Assembly (NCBI GenBank): GCA_023428645.1
Contig: JAEYXD010000232.1
Location: 16,283-80,282, forward strand
Direction of reading: 5' to 3'
Origin: Pseudomonadota bacterium
Lineage (GTDB): Bacteria > Pseudomonadota > Gammaproteobacteria > Steroidobacterales > Steroidobacteraceae
Length of the DNA stretch: 64,000 bases
This document shows, piece after piece, positions 37,389 to 45,700 of the stretch (its first letter is position 1; every line of letters begins with the position of its first letter). The position numbers and the translations under genes are program-made. The notes beneath the pieces are model-generated. The model saw nothing but the letters and a program-made list of their open reading frames with translations, did no database searches and was not told where the DNA came from.

Positions 37389-37818
37389 GCTGCAGCGGTA
37401 GCTCGAACTGCTGCGCGACGGCGGCGACCGCTGCAAGCGTCGCGGCCGAACCGCACGCCAGGATCTCGATCTCGCCGAGCGCGCTCGCGTCGAGCGAGCG
37501 AAGCCAGCTCGCCGCCAGCTCGGCGACGTCCCCGTCGAAGCAGCCCGGATAGCCCGCACTGCTCGCAAGCCGGCTCGCGATTCCCAAGTCGTCCAGCGTC
37601 GGATGGCACGCGATCGCGCCCTCCGGCATGCCGGGGATGAGAATCGTCGAGGGACGAGGGCGAAAGGCGGCGGGCGGATCGAGACTCAGCAGCACGAGCG
37701 GCTGCCACTGCGCGTCGCGCCGATCGCGCAGCTGCTGCGCGATATCGACGATCGGCGCGACGCCGTCGTCGGCGCCGATCAGCACTGTGCGCGGACGCGC
37801 CGGATGCGGTGCGAACAC
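37375..37818 (-). CDS. Stand-alone FNR-type NAD(P)-binding domain protein (PyrK-like)
   Basis: A 147-residue protein I can place only by fold. It begins at a GTG 4 bases after the pyrB stop (the open frame extends into pyrB, where it looks non-coding). The segment VLIGADDGVAPIVDIAQQLRD matches the NAD(P)-binding loop of ferredoxin-NADP reductase-like proteins, and EILACGSAATLAAVAAVAQ matches their second nucleotide contact with the conserved ACG. In electron-transfer subunits such as PyrK this domain follows an FAD domain and precedes a cysteine-rich iron-sulphur tail. Both are missing here. It is tail-to-tail with the PilU-like gene, overlapping by 14 bases. Confidence 0.65.
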
Positions 37819-37822
37819 GAGG

Positions 37823-38809
37823 TCAGCGCAGCTGGCGTCGCGCCTGCACGTTGCGGACGATCGTCGCCAGTACGGCCATGCGCACGGCCACGCCATTCGT
37901 GACCTGGCGCTGGATGACGGACTGCGGGCCGTCGGCGACTTCGCCGGAGATCTCGACGTCGCGATTCATCGGTCCTGGGTGCATGACGATTGCATTCGGA
38001 TCCGCCTTGCGCATGCGCGCCGCGGTGATCCCGAACGTGCGGTGATAGGCCGCCTCATCGGGAATCTTCGCGCTCGTGAAGCGCTCGCGCTGGATGCGCA
38101 GCGCCATGACGACGTCGACGCCTTCGATCGCGCGATCGATATCGGTGAAGCGCGTCGCGTTCGCGAATTCATTCGGCTTCGGCATCAAGTCGTCCGGCGC
38201 CGCGATGCGCAGCTCTTTCACGCCAAGTGTCATGAAGGCGTGCCATGCCGAGCGCGCGACGCGCGAGTGCGCGATGTCGCCCGCGATCAGGATGCGCAGG
38301 CCCGCGAAGTCGTGCTTCATCTGGCGGATCGTGAGGGCATCGAGCAGGCCTTGAGTCGGGTGCGACAGATGCGCCTCGCCTGCATTCAGAATGCATACGT
38401 GTGGCGCGACATGCCGCGCGATGTACGCAGGCAGTCCCGGCTCGGCGTCGCGCATGATCAGAATGTCCGCGAGCATTGCCTGCAGCGTGTAAATCGTGTC
38501 GAGCACGGTCTCGCCCTTCACGCGCGAGGACGACTGCATGTCGAGATTCACGACTTCCGCGCCGAGCCGTTGCGCGGCGAGCTCGAAGGACACCCGCGTG
38601 CGCGTGCTCGGCTCGAAAAACAGGTTCGCCACCGTGTGCCCGGTGAGGCTTTGATCGCGGGCCGGCAGGTTGCCGGGCTCGCGTACGTAGAACTGTGCGA
38701 GATCGAGGAGGCCGGTGAGCTCGTCGCGGCTCAAGCCTTCCAAGGTGATCAGATGGCGCAAGCGGCCTTCGTTGTCGCGCTGCACGGCTGCGCTCGGGTC
38801 TGTGCTCAA
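37823..38809 (-). CDS. pyrB: Aspartate carbamoyltransferase catalytic subunit
   Basis: Second step of pyrimidine synthesis: joins carbamoyl phosphate and aspartate. It has 328 residues. The carbamoyl-phosphate loop is EPSTRTRVSFE (STRTR at 68-72), followed by SSSRVKGE, HPTQGLLDALTI and the C-terminal MHPGPMNRDVEI. I start it at a TTG (38807-38809) because AGGAAAGG lies just upstream and no ATG fits. Neither pyrI nor pyrC is nearby. It lies 22 bases after ruvX in the same direction. Confidence 0.96.
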   Translation of the reverse strand: MSTDPSAAVQRDNEGRLRHLITLEGLSRDELTGLLDLAQFYVREPGNLPARDQSLTGHTVANLFFEPSTRTRVSFELAAQRLGAEVVNLDMQSSSRVKGETVLDTIYTLQAMLADILIMRDAEPGLPAYIARHVAPHVCILNAGEAHLSHPTQGLLDALTIRQMKHDFAGLRILIAGDIAHSRVARSAWHAFMTLGVKELRIAAPDDLMPKPNEFANATRFTDIDRAIEGVDVVMALRIQRERFTSAKIPDEAAYHRTFGITAARMRKADPNAIVMHPGPMNRDVEISGEVADGPQSVIQRQVTNGVAVRMAVLATIVRNVQARRQLR

Positions 38810-38831
38810 GTGCCTTTCCTATGTCGAGTGT

Positions 38832-39284
38832 CTAGGGCGGCTCGATTGGCTCGGCCGCCGCGGGATTTGCCAGCCAACGCTCGAGAACGATCTTCGCGGC
38901 GGTCATGTCGACGTCGCCATGCGTAAGTCGCCGCCGCTTCAGGCCGCTCGCACGCGCATTGCGGAGCTCGCTTTCGGCTTCGCGCGAGCTGAGGCGCTCA
39001 TCCATCAAGCAGGCGGCGATGCCGAAGCGGAGGCGCAATTCACGCGCGAAGGCGCGCGCTGCATCGGTCAGGAGAGTCGGTGTGCCGTCCATATTATAGG
39101 GGACGCCGATCACGAGCTGCGTTGGCCGATAGTCGGTGATGAGCGCGCCGATCGCGGGCCACGGAATCTCATTCGCGCACTCCAGCGTCGTGAGTCCGCG
39201 CGCCGTGCCTGTCAGCGTATCGCCCGAGGCGACGCCGATGCGGCGCGTACCGAAGTCGAACGCGAAAATGATTTGCGGAGGCAT
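38832..39284 (-). CDS. ruvX: RuvX/YqgF family Holliday junction resolvase-like nuclease
   Basis: A 150-residue RNase H-fold protein, involved in 16S rRNA maturation and proposed as a Holliday junction resolvase. Signatures are FAFDFGTRRIGVASGD, LVIGVPYNMDG with TLLTDAARAFA, and DERLSSREAE with the late acidic residue in HGDVDMTAAKIVLE. It is in the conserved order yqgE-ruvX-pyrB. Confidence 0.95.
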   Translation of the reverse strand: MPPQIIFAFDFGTRRIGVASGDTLTGTARGLTTLECANEIPWPAIGALITDYRPTQLVIGVPYNMDGTPTLLTDAARAFARELRLRFGIAACLMDERLSSREAESELRNARASGLKRRRLTHGDVDMTAAKIVLERWLANPAAAEPIEPP

Positions 39285-39342
39285 GGGTCGAAGAGTAACG
39301 GACGTTGCTGGGGTCCGTCGCGCGGTGCCGCGGTGTCACGCG

Positions 39343-39906
39343 CTAGGCATGTCCTACATGCGAGCTGATCGTCGCGACGTCGATGCCGAGCAACCGTCCG
39401 GCCGCTTGCCAGCGCTGCTCGAACGGCGTGCTGAACAGGATGGTCTCGTCGCACGGCACCGTGAGCCAGGCGTTTTGCGCGAGCTCCGCTTCGAGCTGCC
39501 CCGCGCCCCAGCCCGCGTAACCGAGCGCGACGATCGCCGGTTCGGGCCCGGCGCCGCGGGCCATGGCATTCAGGATGTCGGGCGAGGTCGTGACCTGAAT
39601 GCTCGAGGACACTTTGCGCGTGTGCTCCCAATCGCCGCCGACGCGATGTACGACGAAGCCGCGGTCCGTCTGCACGGGGCCGCCTTGCAGCACCGGCTGC
39701 ACGCCGTCGACGCCCGGCGACATCGGGAGTTGCAGCTGCTCGAACACCTCGGCGAGCCGCATCTGCAGCGGCCGATTGATCACGATGCCGAGCGCGCCTT
39801 CGTGATTGTGTTCCCAGATGAACGTGACCGTCTGCGCGAAGTTCGCGTCCACCATCGCGGGCATCGCGACCAGGAACTGATTCGTGAGGTATCCGGCGTC
39901 CGACAT
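39343..39906 (-). CDS. yqgE: YqgE/AlgH family protein
   Basis: A 187-residue protein of the widespread YqgE/AlgH family, whose biochemical function is not settled; the Pseudomonas homologue was named for an effect on alginate. Typical segments are YLTNQFLVAMPAM, TFIWEHNHEGALGIVINRP, VLQGGPVQTDRGFVVH and ALGYAGWGAGQLE. It is the expected neighbour of ruvX and of the tonB-gshB pair. Confidence 0.94.
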   Translation of the reverse strand: MSDAGYLTNQFLVAMPAMVDANFAQTVTFIWEHNHEGALGIVINRPLQMRLAEVFEQLQLPMSPGVDGVQPVLQGGPVQTDRGFVVHRVGGDWEHTRKVSSSIQVTTSPDILNAMARGAGPEPAIVALGYAGWGAGQLEAELAQNAWLTVPCDETILFSTPFEQRWQAAGRLLGIDVATISSHVGHA

Positions 39907-39951
39907 GGCGCGAGTATCCGGCCGCTTCCTCGGGTGCTCAAGCGATTTGAC

Positions 39952-40887
39952 TCATTCCCGCACGGCGCTCGCGGGGACGGCGACGGTGCCTTCGCCGACA
40001 GCGCCGTCGAGGAATTGCCACTCGTACGCAAACCTGAGCTCGTCGTATTGCTTGCGCAGCTCGGCCGGGAAAGGATCGAACGGCGACGCGAGCCGCAGGA
40101 TGGATTGCGCGGCCTGATCGAGGTCCTTGCGGCCGCTCGAGCGGCGCACGATGCTGCCGTTCAATTTGCCGTCGGCGCCTATGATGACTTCGAGCACAGG
40201 GTTGCCTGTCGCCGCGCCGCGCCCGCGAGCAATCTGCGGGAAATTCATCGTCCCGAGCCGCTCGACCTTGCGGCGCCATGCGTCGAGGTATGGCGCGATC
40301 TTCGATTCGCGCGTATTCGGAATGACTTCGTACTTGCCGTCCTGTCGTCCTCGCAGGCGCAGCATGTTGTCCGTCGCATGGGTGGCGATCGGGCTCGGCG
40401 ACGCCGATGCGAGCGCTCTCGGCACTTCGGCTTGCTGGGCGGGCACGTCATCGCCGCTGCGGAACGTCACTTCGCTGCGTTCGGAGCGGCTGGTGATGAA
40501 TTCCGTCGCGCGCTGACCGCTGACGGCTTCGCGATAATCCGAGCCGTTGCCATCCGGCAGGCCGTCCTGGTCGGCGGCAAGCGGCGATGACGCCGGGTTC
40601 GCGGGCCGCACGCGCTCGTCCGTCGTGCCCGTGCCGACCTGATTGCGTTGTGCGAGATATTGGGCCGTCGGGTTATCCGCGGCCTGCAGGTCCGAGCCGG
40701 TGAGAATCAGGACTTCGAGCGTCGGCGTGCTCGGCGCACTGCTGCGCGGCCCGGCAAACGTGACACCCAGGATGACGATTCCATGAAACAGCGCGGCGAG
40801 AAACAGGGTCGTCGTCAAACGATCCTTGACCGGCGCGAGGCCCTCGTGGGGCCCGGCCGATAAAGATTCGTCGACGGTCGCGCTCAT
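39952..40887 (-). CDS. tonB: TonB-family energy transducer (TonB3-like)
   Basis: A 311-residue protein with a single N-terminal membrane helix (LAALFHGIVILGVTFAG, about residues 30-46), a long Pro/Ala/Asp-rich periplasmic linker and a C-terminal TonB domain (about 215-300) containing VLEVIIGADGKLNGSIVRRSSG. It couples inner-membrane energy to an outer-membrane partner. No exbB, exbD or receptor gene is adjacent. In Pseudomonas aeruginosa the TonB gene at this same position, next to gshB and pilG, is tonB3, which is needed for normal twitching. The same role is likely here. The start overlaps the gshB stop by ATGA. Confidence 0.9.
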   Translation of the reverse strand: MSATVDESLSAGPHEGLAPVKDRLTTTLFLAALFHGIVILGVTFAGPRSSAPSTPTLEVLILTGSDLQAADNPTAQYLAQRNQVGTGTTDERVRPANPASSPLAADQDGLPDGNGSDYREAVSGQRATEFITSRSERSEVTFRSGDDVPAQQAEVPRALASASPSPIATHATDNMLRLRGRQDGKYEVIPNTRESKIAPYLDAWRRKVERLGTMNFPQIARGRGAATGNPVLEVIIGADGKLNGSIVRRSSGRKDLDQAAQSILRLASPFDPFPAELRKQYDELRFAYEWQFLDGAVGEGTVAVPASAVRE

Positions 40888-41843
40888 GCTTGCTTCTCGA
40901 TTCGTTTCTGGATCGCGTCCATGAGCAGCCCGGCGATCTCGGTCTTGAACTGCTTGTCCAATTCACGCACGCCCGTCGGACTGGTGACGTTGATTTCGGT
41001 CACGTAGTCACCGATCACGTCGAGCCCGACGAACAGCATGCCGCGCTGCCGCAACGTCGGGCCGATCTGGCTGACGAGCCAACGATCGCGTTCGGTCAGC
41101 TCCCGGCCGACACCCTTCGCGCCCGCGGCGAGGTTGCCGCGATTGTCCGTCTCGGTCGGGATGCGGGCGAGCGCATAAGGCACCGGCTCGCCGTCGATCA
41201 CGAGAACGCGCGAATCGCCGGTCGAGACGATATCGGGGATGTAGCGCTGCACGATCGCATAGCGGGCGCCATAGTCGGTCAGCGTTTCGAAGATCACGTT
41301 CGCGTTCTTGTCGCCGCGATCGACGACGAAGATCGATTTGCCGCCCATTCCATGCAGCGGCTTGCAGACGATGCGGATGTGCTCCTTCAGGAATGCGTGC
41401 ATGTCGCTCATCTCGCGCGTGATGAGCGTCGGCGCGCAGCACTGCGGGAACCACGCGGTGAATACCTTTTCATTCATGTCGCGCAGCCCCTGAGGGCGAT
41501 TCACGACGAGCACGCCCTCGAGCTCGGCGCGCTCCAGGATGTAAGTCGTGTAGATGTATTCCATGTCGAACGGCGGATCCTTGCGCATCAGGATTGCATC
41601 GAACTCCGCCAGGCGCGCGACCTTAGGTTCGCCGAGATCGAACCAATCCTTGAGGTCGTCGCGCACCCGCACCGGACGCAGGCGGCCGAACGCGGCGCCA
41701 TCGCTCAGCCACAGGTCGTGCTGTTCGGCATACCAGAGCGTCCAGCCGCGCTTCTGCGCGGCGAGCATCATGGCGAGCGTCGTGTCCTTCGCCGGCTTGA
41801 TCGAGGCGATGGGATCCATGACGACGACGATTTGAATGGACAT
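40884..41843 (-). CDS. gshB: Glutathione synthase
   Basis: ATP-grasp ligase that adds glycine to gamma-glutamylcysteine. It has 319 residues. I chose the ATG at 41841-41843, giving MSIQIVVVMDPIASIKPAKDTTLAM, the standard start of the family. Further signatures are MRKDPPFDMEYIYTTYILE, NRPQGLRDMNEK, CKPLHGMGGKSIF and the C-terminal EINVTSPTGVREL. It is divergent from pilG, as in Pseudomonas. Confidence 0.96.
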   Translation of the reverse strand: MSIQIVVVMDPIASIKPAKDTTLAMMLAAQKRGWTLWYAEQHDLWLSDGAAFGRLRPVRVRDDLKDWFDLGEPKVARLAEFDAILMRKDPPFDMEYIYTTYILERAELEGVLVVNRPQGLRDMNEKVFTAWFPQCCAPTLITREMSDMHAFLKEHIRIVCKPLHGMGGKSIFVVDRGDKNANVIFETLTDYGARYAIVQRYIPDIVSTGDSRVLVIDGEPVPYALARIPTETDNRGNLAAGAKGVGRELTERDRWLVSQIGPTLRQRGMLFVGLDVIGDYVTEINVTSPTGVRELDKQFKTEIAGLLMDAIQKRIEKQA

Positions 41844-42054
41844 TGCTGCTTTGAACCTCGAACGATTTGAGACTCGCATCACGCTCGCGAGCGATGCATG
41901 TGACAGGCTTCATACTATAGGCACGCCGCCAATGGCAGGCCCACAACCAATATGTTAAAAGTTCCGTCCGTCGCGCAAGTGCCAGGATTTACGCGGAATT
42001 TGCGAGCGGGACGGCACCGAAGAACACGCGCGTGGACGCTCGAGAGGACATCTA
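41844..42054. promoter_or_regulatory. gshB-pilG divergent intergenic region with shared 12-bp motif
   Basis: A 211-base divergent region. TATAGT on the minus strand (41914-41919) is a good -10 for gshB, about 70 bases before its start. The AT-rich sequence CCAATATGTTAA at 41947-41958 is identical to one before pilT (33849-33860, opposite strand) and lies 97 bases before pilG. No convincing -35/-10 pair for pilG is visible apart from TATGTT inside this motif. Confidence 0.5.
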
Positions 42055-42471
42055 ATGGAGAACTTAGCGGCGAGCAACGACGGCGCCCGTCTGGCGGGGC
42101 TGAAGGTACTCGTGATCGACGACAGCAAGACGATCCGGCGTACCGCCGAGACGCTGCTCGCGAAGGAAGGCTGTGAGGTCTTCACCGCCGTCGACGGCTT
42201 CGATGCCTTGTCCAAGATTGCCGATCACCAGCCCGACATCGTCTTCGTCGATATCATGATGCCCCGTCTCGACGGCTATCAGACCTGCTCGCTGATCAAG
42301 CACAACAAGGTATTCCGCTCCATCCCGGTCATCATGCTGTCCAGCAAGGACGGCTTGTTCGATCGCGCGCGCGGCCGCATCGTCGGCTCCGAGCACTATT
42401 TGACGAAGCCGTTCACGAAGGACGAGCTGTTGAATGCCATCGAAACGCATGTTGGACAACCGGCTCGGTAG
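42055..42471 (+). CDS. pilG: Twitching motility response regulator PilG
   Basis: Single-domain CheY-like receiver (138 residues) of the Pil-Chp chemosensory system. The acid pocket is VLVIDDSKTI, the phospho-acceptor is Asp66 in FVDIMMPRLDG, then MLSSKDG and the lysine in LTKPF. Phosphorylated PilG promotes pilus extension and raises cAMP in Pseudomonas. It is the first gene of the run pilG-pilH-pilI-pilJ-chpA-chpC. Confidence 0.95.
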   Translation: MENLAASNDGARLAGLKVLVIDDSKTIRRTAETLLAKEGCEVFTAVDGFDALSKIADHQPDIVFVDIMMPRLDGYQTCSLIKHNKVFRSIPVIMLSSKDGLFDRARGRIVGSEHYLTKPFTKDELLNAIETHVGQPAR

Positions 42472-42513
42472 CCCATGCCTGGTCAAGCGATTACTTCCCG
42501 GTCGGAGCAAGGT

Positions 42514-42879
42514 ATGGCCCTGATCCTCATCGTCGATGACTCGCCGACGGAAGTGCACGTGATGCAGAAGGCGCTGGAGCGTCACGGCTATCAGACCGCG
42601 TCCGCGGGCGACGGCGCCGAAGCGATTCGCAAGGCCAAGGAAATGAAGCCCGATCTCATCTTCATGGACGTCGTCATGCCCGGCGTGAATGGCTTCCAGG
42701 CGACGCGCAAGCTCGCGTCCGATCCGGATACCAAGGCGATCCCGGTGATCATGGTGACCTCGAAGGATCAGGAAACCGATCGCATCTGGGGTATGCGCCA
42801 GGGCGCGGTCGACTATCTCGTCAAGCCCGTCTCGATGGACAAGCTGATCGAAAAGGCGCAGGCAGCCCTCGCGGGTTGA
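42514..42879 (+). CDS. pilH: Twitching motility response regulator PilH
   Basis: Second CheY-like receiver of the Pil-Chp system (121 residues, the same as the Pseudomonas protein). It begins MALILIVDDSPTE; the phospho-acceptor is Asp52 in FMDVVMPGVNG, with MVTSKDQE and YLVKPVS following. I chose the ATG at 42514 with GGAG 7 bases upstream over one at 42475. PilH is thought to act as a phosphate sink or to favour retraction. Confidence 0.95.
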   Translation: MALILIVDDSPTEVHVMQKALERHGYQTASAGDGAEAIRKAKEMKPDLIFMDVVMPGVNGFQATRKLASDPDTKAIPVIMVTSKDQETDRIWGMRQGAVDYLVKPVSMDKLIEKAQAALAG

Positions 42880-42891
42880 CGGATCCATGCG

Positions 42892-43458
42892 ATGACGAGC
42901 GTTGCCGAACTCAAGTCTTTACGCGACAAGCCGTTTGAGTTGCTACAGCAGCTCGAACAGCTCGCGCGCGCCGCACTGACCGGTCAGGGCCGCGATGCGG
43001 CTGGCGAGCGCGAGTGGGTCGGTGTCGCGTTTCGGCTCGGCTCGGAGAATTTCCTGGTCGCGCGCGAAGAGACGCGCGAAGTGCTCGGCTTTCCGTCGGT
43101 GTTGACGCGAGTGCCAGGCGCGAAGAGCTGGATTCGCGGCGTCGCGAACGTGCGCGGTACGCTGCTGCCGGTCGTCGACTTGCGCGCGTTCCTCGGCAGC
43201 GGCGCGACCGGCACGGGGCGCAGCTCGCGCGTGCTGGTCGCGAATCATCGCGAAGTGCCCGCGGGCTTGCTGGTCGATGAAGTGCTCGGCTTCCGGCGCT
43301 TCGCCGATGGCGAGTTCTCGACGGCGGTGCCGCCGACGATCGTGCGCTGCGAGCGTTATCTCGCCGGCGCATTTCGGCGCGGCGCGGAAGGCTGGCCGGT
43401 GTTCAGTTTGCGTTCGTTGCTGGAAAGTCCCGAATTCTTGGAAGCCGCCGCGAGTTGA
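42892..43458 (+). CDS. pilI: CheW-like coupling protein PilI
   Basis: A 188-residue CheW-domain protein linking the receptor PilJ to the kinase ChpA. Visible features are FRLGSENFLVAREETREVL, WIRGVANVRGTLLPVVDLRAFL and the C-terminal WPVFSLRSLLES. It begins 12 bases after pilH and has about 40 residues in front of the CheW domain. Confidence 0.93.
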   Translation: MTSVAELKSLRDKPFELLQQLEQLARAALTGQGRDAAGEREWVGVAFRLGSENFLVAREETREVLGFPSVLTRVPGAKSWIRGVANVRGTLLPVVDLRAFLGSGATGTGRSSRVLVANHREVPAGLLVDEVLGFRRFADGEFSTAVPPTIVRCERYLAGAFRRGAEGWPVFSLRSLLESPEFLEAAAS

Positions 43459-43575
43459 GCGGCGGCTCGAGGCACGGAAATACGGTCGTGGGTCATCAAT
43501 ATGTCAGCATCGGCAGGAGCGCACGCGCGACAGTGCGGGCACGTCACGTGCCGCCGATGATGCTCGAGGTTTGCC

Positions 43576-45657
43576 ATGGCCGCCCCTAACAAGACGTACG
43601 GCGTGAAGTTCATCCCGGCGCTGATCGCGCTCGCGCTGACGTGCGTCGCCGCCGCCGCGGTGCTCTACCTGTTCAGCACGCGCGATTCGGCCGAAGGCGC
43701 CGACCAGGTGCGGCAGATCAACGAGCTCGTCGCGCTGTCGCAGAAAATTCCTTCGCAAGCCACCGGCGCGCTGTCCGGCAACGCGACCGCTTTCGAGGCC
43801 CTCGCGACCTCCCGCCAGCGCTATACGCGGCTCGCGGAGGCGATCGGCCCGGATGCTCAGAATCTCGGCGCATCGACCGACCTGTTGAAGCACACGCAAG
43901 CGATTCTCGGCGCCCGCGAGCCTGCCCTGGCCGTTCAGAAGGCGTCGATCGAGATCGCGGCAGCGCTGCCGCAGCTGTTGCAGGGGCTCGGCAATGCGGC
44001 CGGTGCGCTCGGCACTTCGAACGTCGAGGCCATGACCCGCCATCTCGAACGCTTCGAGATGACCGGCTTGCGTCTGCAGCAGGACATCGAAGCGCTCGCG
44101 GGCGGCGTGGGCGATCCGGCGCGAATTGCACAGCGGCTGCCGGACGGTCTCGACTACATGGGTCAAGTGATCGGCGGCCTCGCTGGCGAGGACACGACCT
44201 TGGCGCTGCCCGTCGTTTCCGGCGATGACGCGAAGGCGCGCCTCAAACAAACCGCCGCGTTGTATGCGCAATTGAGCGGCAACGTGCGCACGGCGATCAG
44301 CTCGGCCGATCGGATTCGCGCGGCGCGCGATGCGAACGCCGCGCTCGCGACGAGCGCCGAGCAGATCTACACGCACTATCAGAACAGCTTGGGCGTCGCC
44401 GGTGGCGCGAGCGACGTGCTCGGCAGCAAGGCGCTGATCGGCGGCCTGCTCGGCGCCGCGGTGCTGGTGCTCGTGCTCCTGGCCGTGATCTACAAGGCGA
44501 GCGGCAACCTGCGCAAGAGCCTGGAGTTGCAGGCGCATCGCAACGAGCGCAATCAAGAGGCGATTCTGCGCCTGCTCGATGAGCTGTCGAGCCTCGCGGA
44601 CGGCGACCTGACCGTGCAGGCAACGGTGACGGAAGACATCACCGGCGCGATCGCGGACTCGATCAACTACGCGATCGAGGCGCTGCGCGAGCTCGTTGCG
44701 ACGATCAACGATTCGGCGATCACGCTCGATGCCGCGGCGAAGCAGACGCAATCGTCGGCCGGCCAGCTCGCGAAGGCATCCGTCGCGCAATCGAAGCAGA
44801 TCGCGCTGGCGTCGGAATCGGTGGCGGCAATGGCGGCCTCGACCGAGGAAGTCTCCGGCAATGCCGAGCGCTCCTCGGACGTCGCGCGCCACTCGGTCGA
44901 CGTCGCGCACAAAGGCGGCGACGCCGTGCGCCGCACGATCGACGGCATGAACGCGATCCGCGAGACGATTCAGGAAACCTCGAAGCGCATCAAGCGCCTC
45001 GGCGAAAGCTCGCAGGAGATCGGCAACATCGTCGAGCTCATCAACGACATCGCCGAGCAGACGAACATCCTGGCGCTCAACGCCTCGATCCAGGCGTCGA
45101 TGGCGGGCGAGGCGGGTCGCGGTTTCGCGGTCGTCGCGGACGAAGTGCAGCGCCTCGCGGAGCGCGCGGCCAACGCGACGAAACAGATCGAAGTACACGT
45201 GCGCACGATTCAGGCGGACACGAACGAGGCCGTCGTCTCGATGGAGCGCAGTACGACCGACGTCGTCGGCGGCGCGCTGCTCGCCGAGAACGCCGGCGCC
45301 GCGCTCGAGGAGATCGAGCAGGTGTCGAATCAGATCGCGAGCCTGGTGCAGAACATTTCCGCGAGCTCGCGGCAGCAGGCGTCGGCGGCGCAGAACATTT
45401 CCCGCAACATGCAGGTGCTGCGCGAGATCAGCTCGCAAACGGCCGAGAGCTCCGCGGCGACGTCGAACTCGGTCGGCAAGCTCGCCGAGCTGTCGGCCGG
45501 TCTGCGCAAGTCGGTCTCTGGCTTCCGCCTGCCGGATGCCAGCGCAGGAAAGGCCGAACTGCTGGCCGACGCGGGACGCAAGCCGGCGTCCGCGCCGACC
45601 GTCGCGCCGGCGACACCCGCACCGCGTCCGAAGAAAGTCAGCGGTCTGGCAAGCTGA
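43576..45657 (+). CDS. pilJ: Methyl-accepting chemotaxis protein PilJ
   Basis: Receptor of the Pil-Chp system, 693 residues. The first membrane helix is at residues about 11-31 and the second at about 285-308 (GGLLGAAVLVLVLLAVIY), with a periplasmic PilJ-type sensor domain between them. A HAMP domain follows, then a long cytoplasmic signalling region. Its tip contains NILALNASIQASMAG and GFAVVADEVQRLAERA near residues 495-530. GAGG 6 bases before the ATG supports the start. In Pseudomonas this receptor senses surface contact through pilin. The methyltransferase gene pilK, usually next, is absent. Confidence 0.95.
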   Translation: MAAPNKTYGVKFIPALIALALTCVAAAAVLYLFSTRDSAEGADQVRQINELVALSQKIPSQATGALSGNATAFEALATSRQRYTRLAEAIGPDAQNLGASTDLLKHTQAILGAREPALAVQKASIEIAAALPQLLQGLGNAAGALGTSNVEAMTRHLERFEMTGLRLQQDIEALAGGVGDPARIAQRLPDGLDYMGQVIGGLAGEDTTLALPVVSGDDAKARLKQTAALYAQLSGNVRTAISSADRIRAARDANAALATSAEQIYTHYQNSLGVAGGASDVLGSKALIGGLLGAAVLVLVLLAVIYKASGNLRKSLELQAHRNERNQEAILRLLDELSSLADGDLTVQATVTEDITGAIADSINYAIEALRELVATINDSAITLDAAAKQTQSSAGQLAKASVAQSKQIALASESVAAMAASTEEVSGNAERSSDVARHSVDVAHKGGDAVRRTIDGMNAIRETIQETSKRIKRLGESSQEIGNIVELINDIAEQTNILALNASIQASMAGEAGRGFAVVADEVQRLAERAANATKQIEVHVRTIQADTNEAVVSMERSTTDVVGGALLAENAGAALEEIEQVSNQIASLVQNISASSRQQASAAQNISRNMQVLREISSQTAESSAATSNSVGKLAELSAGLRKSVSGFRLPDASAGKAELLADAGRKPASAPTVAPATPAPRPKKVSGLAS

Positions 45658-45700
45658 CGCCCCCTCGATGCGACGCACGATCAACGAGGCGCACTGACTC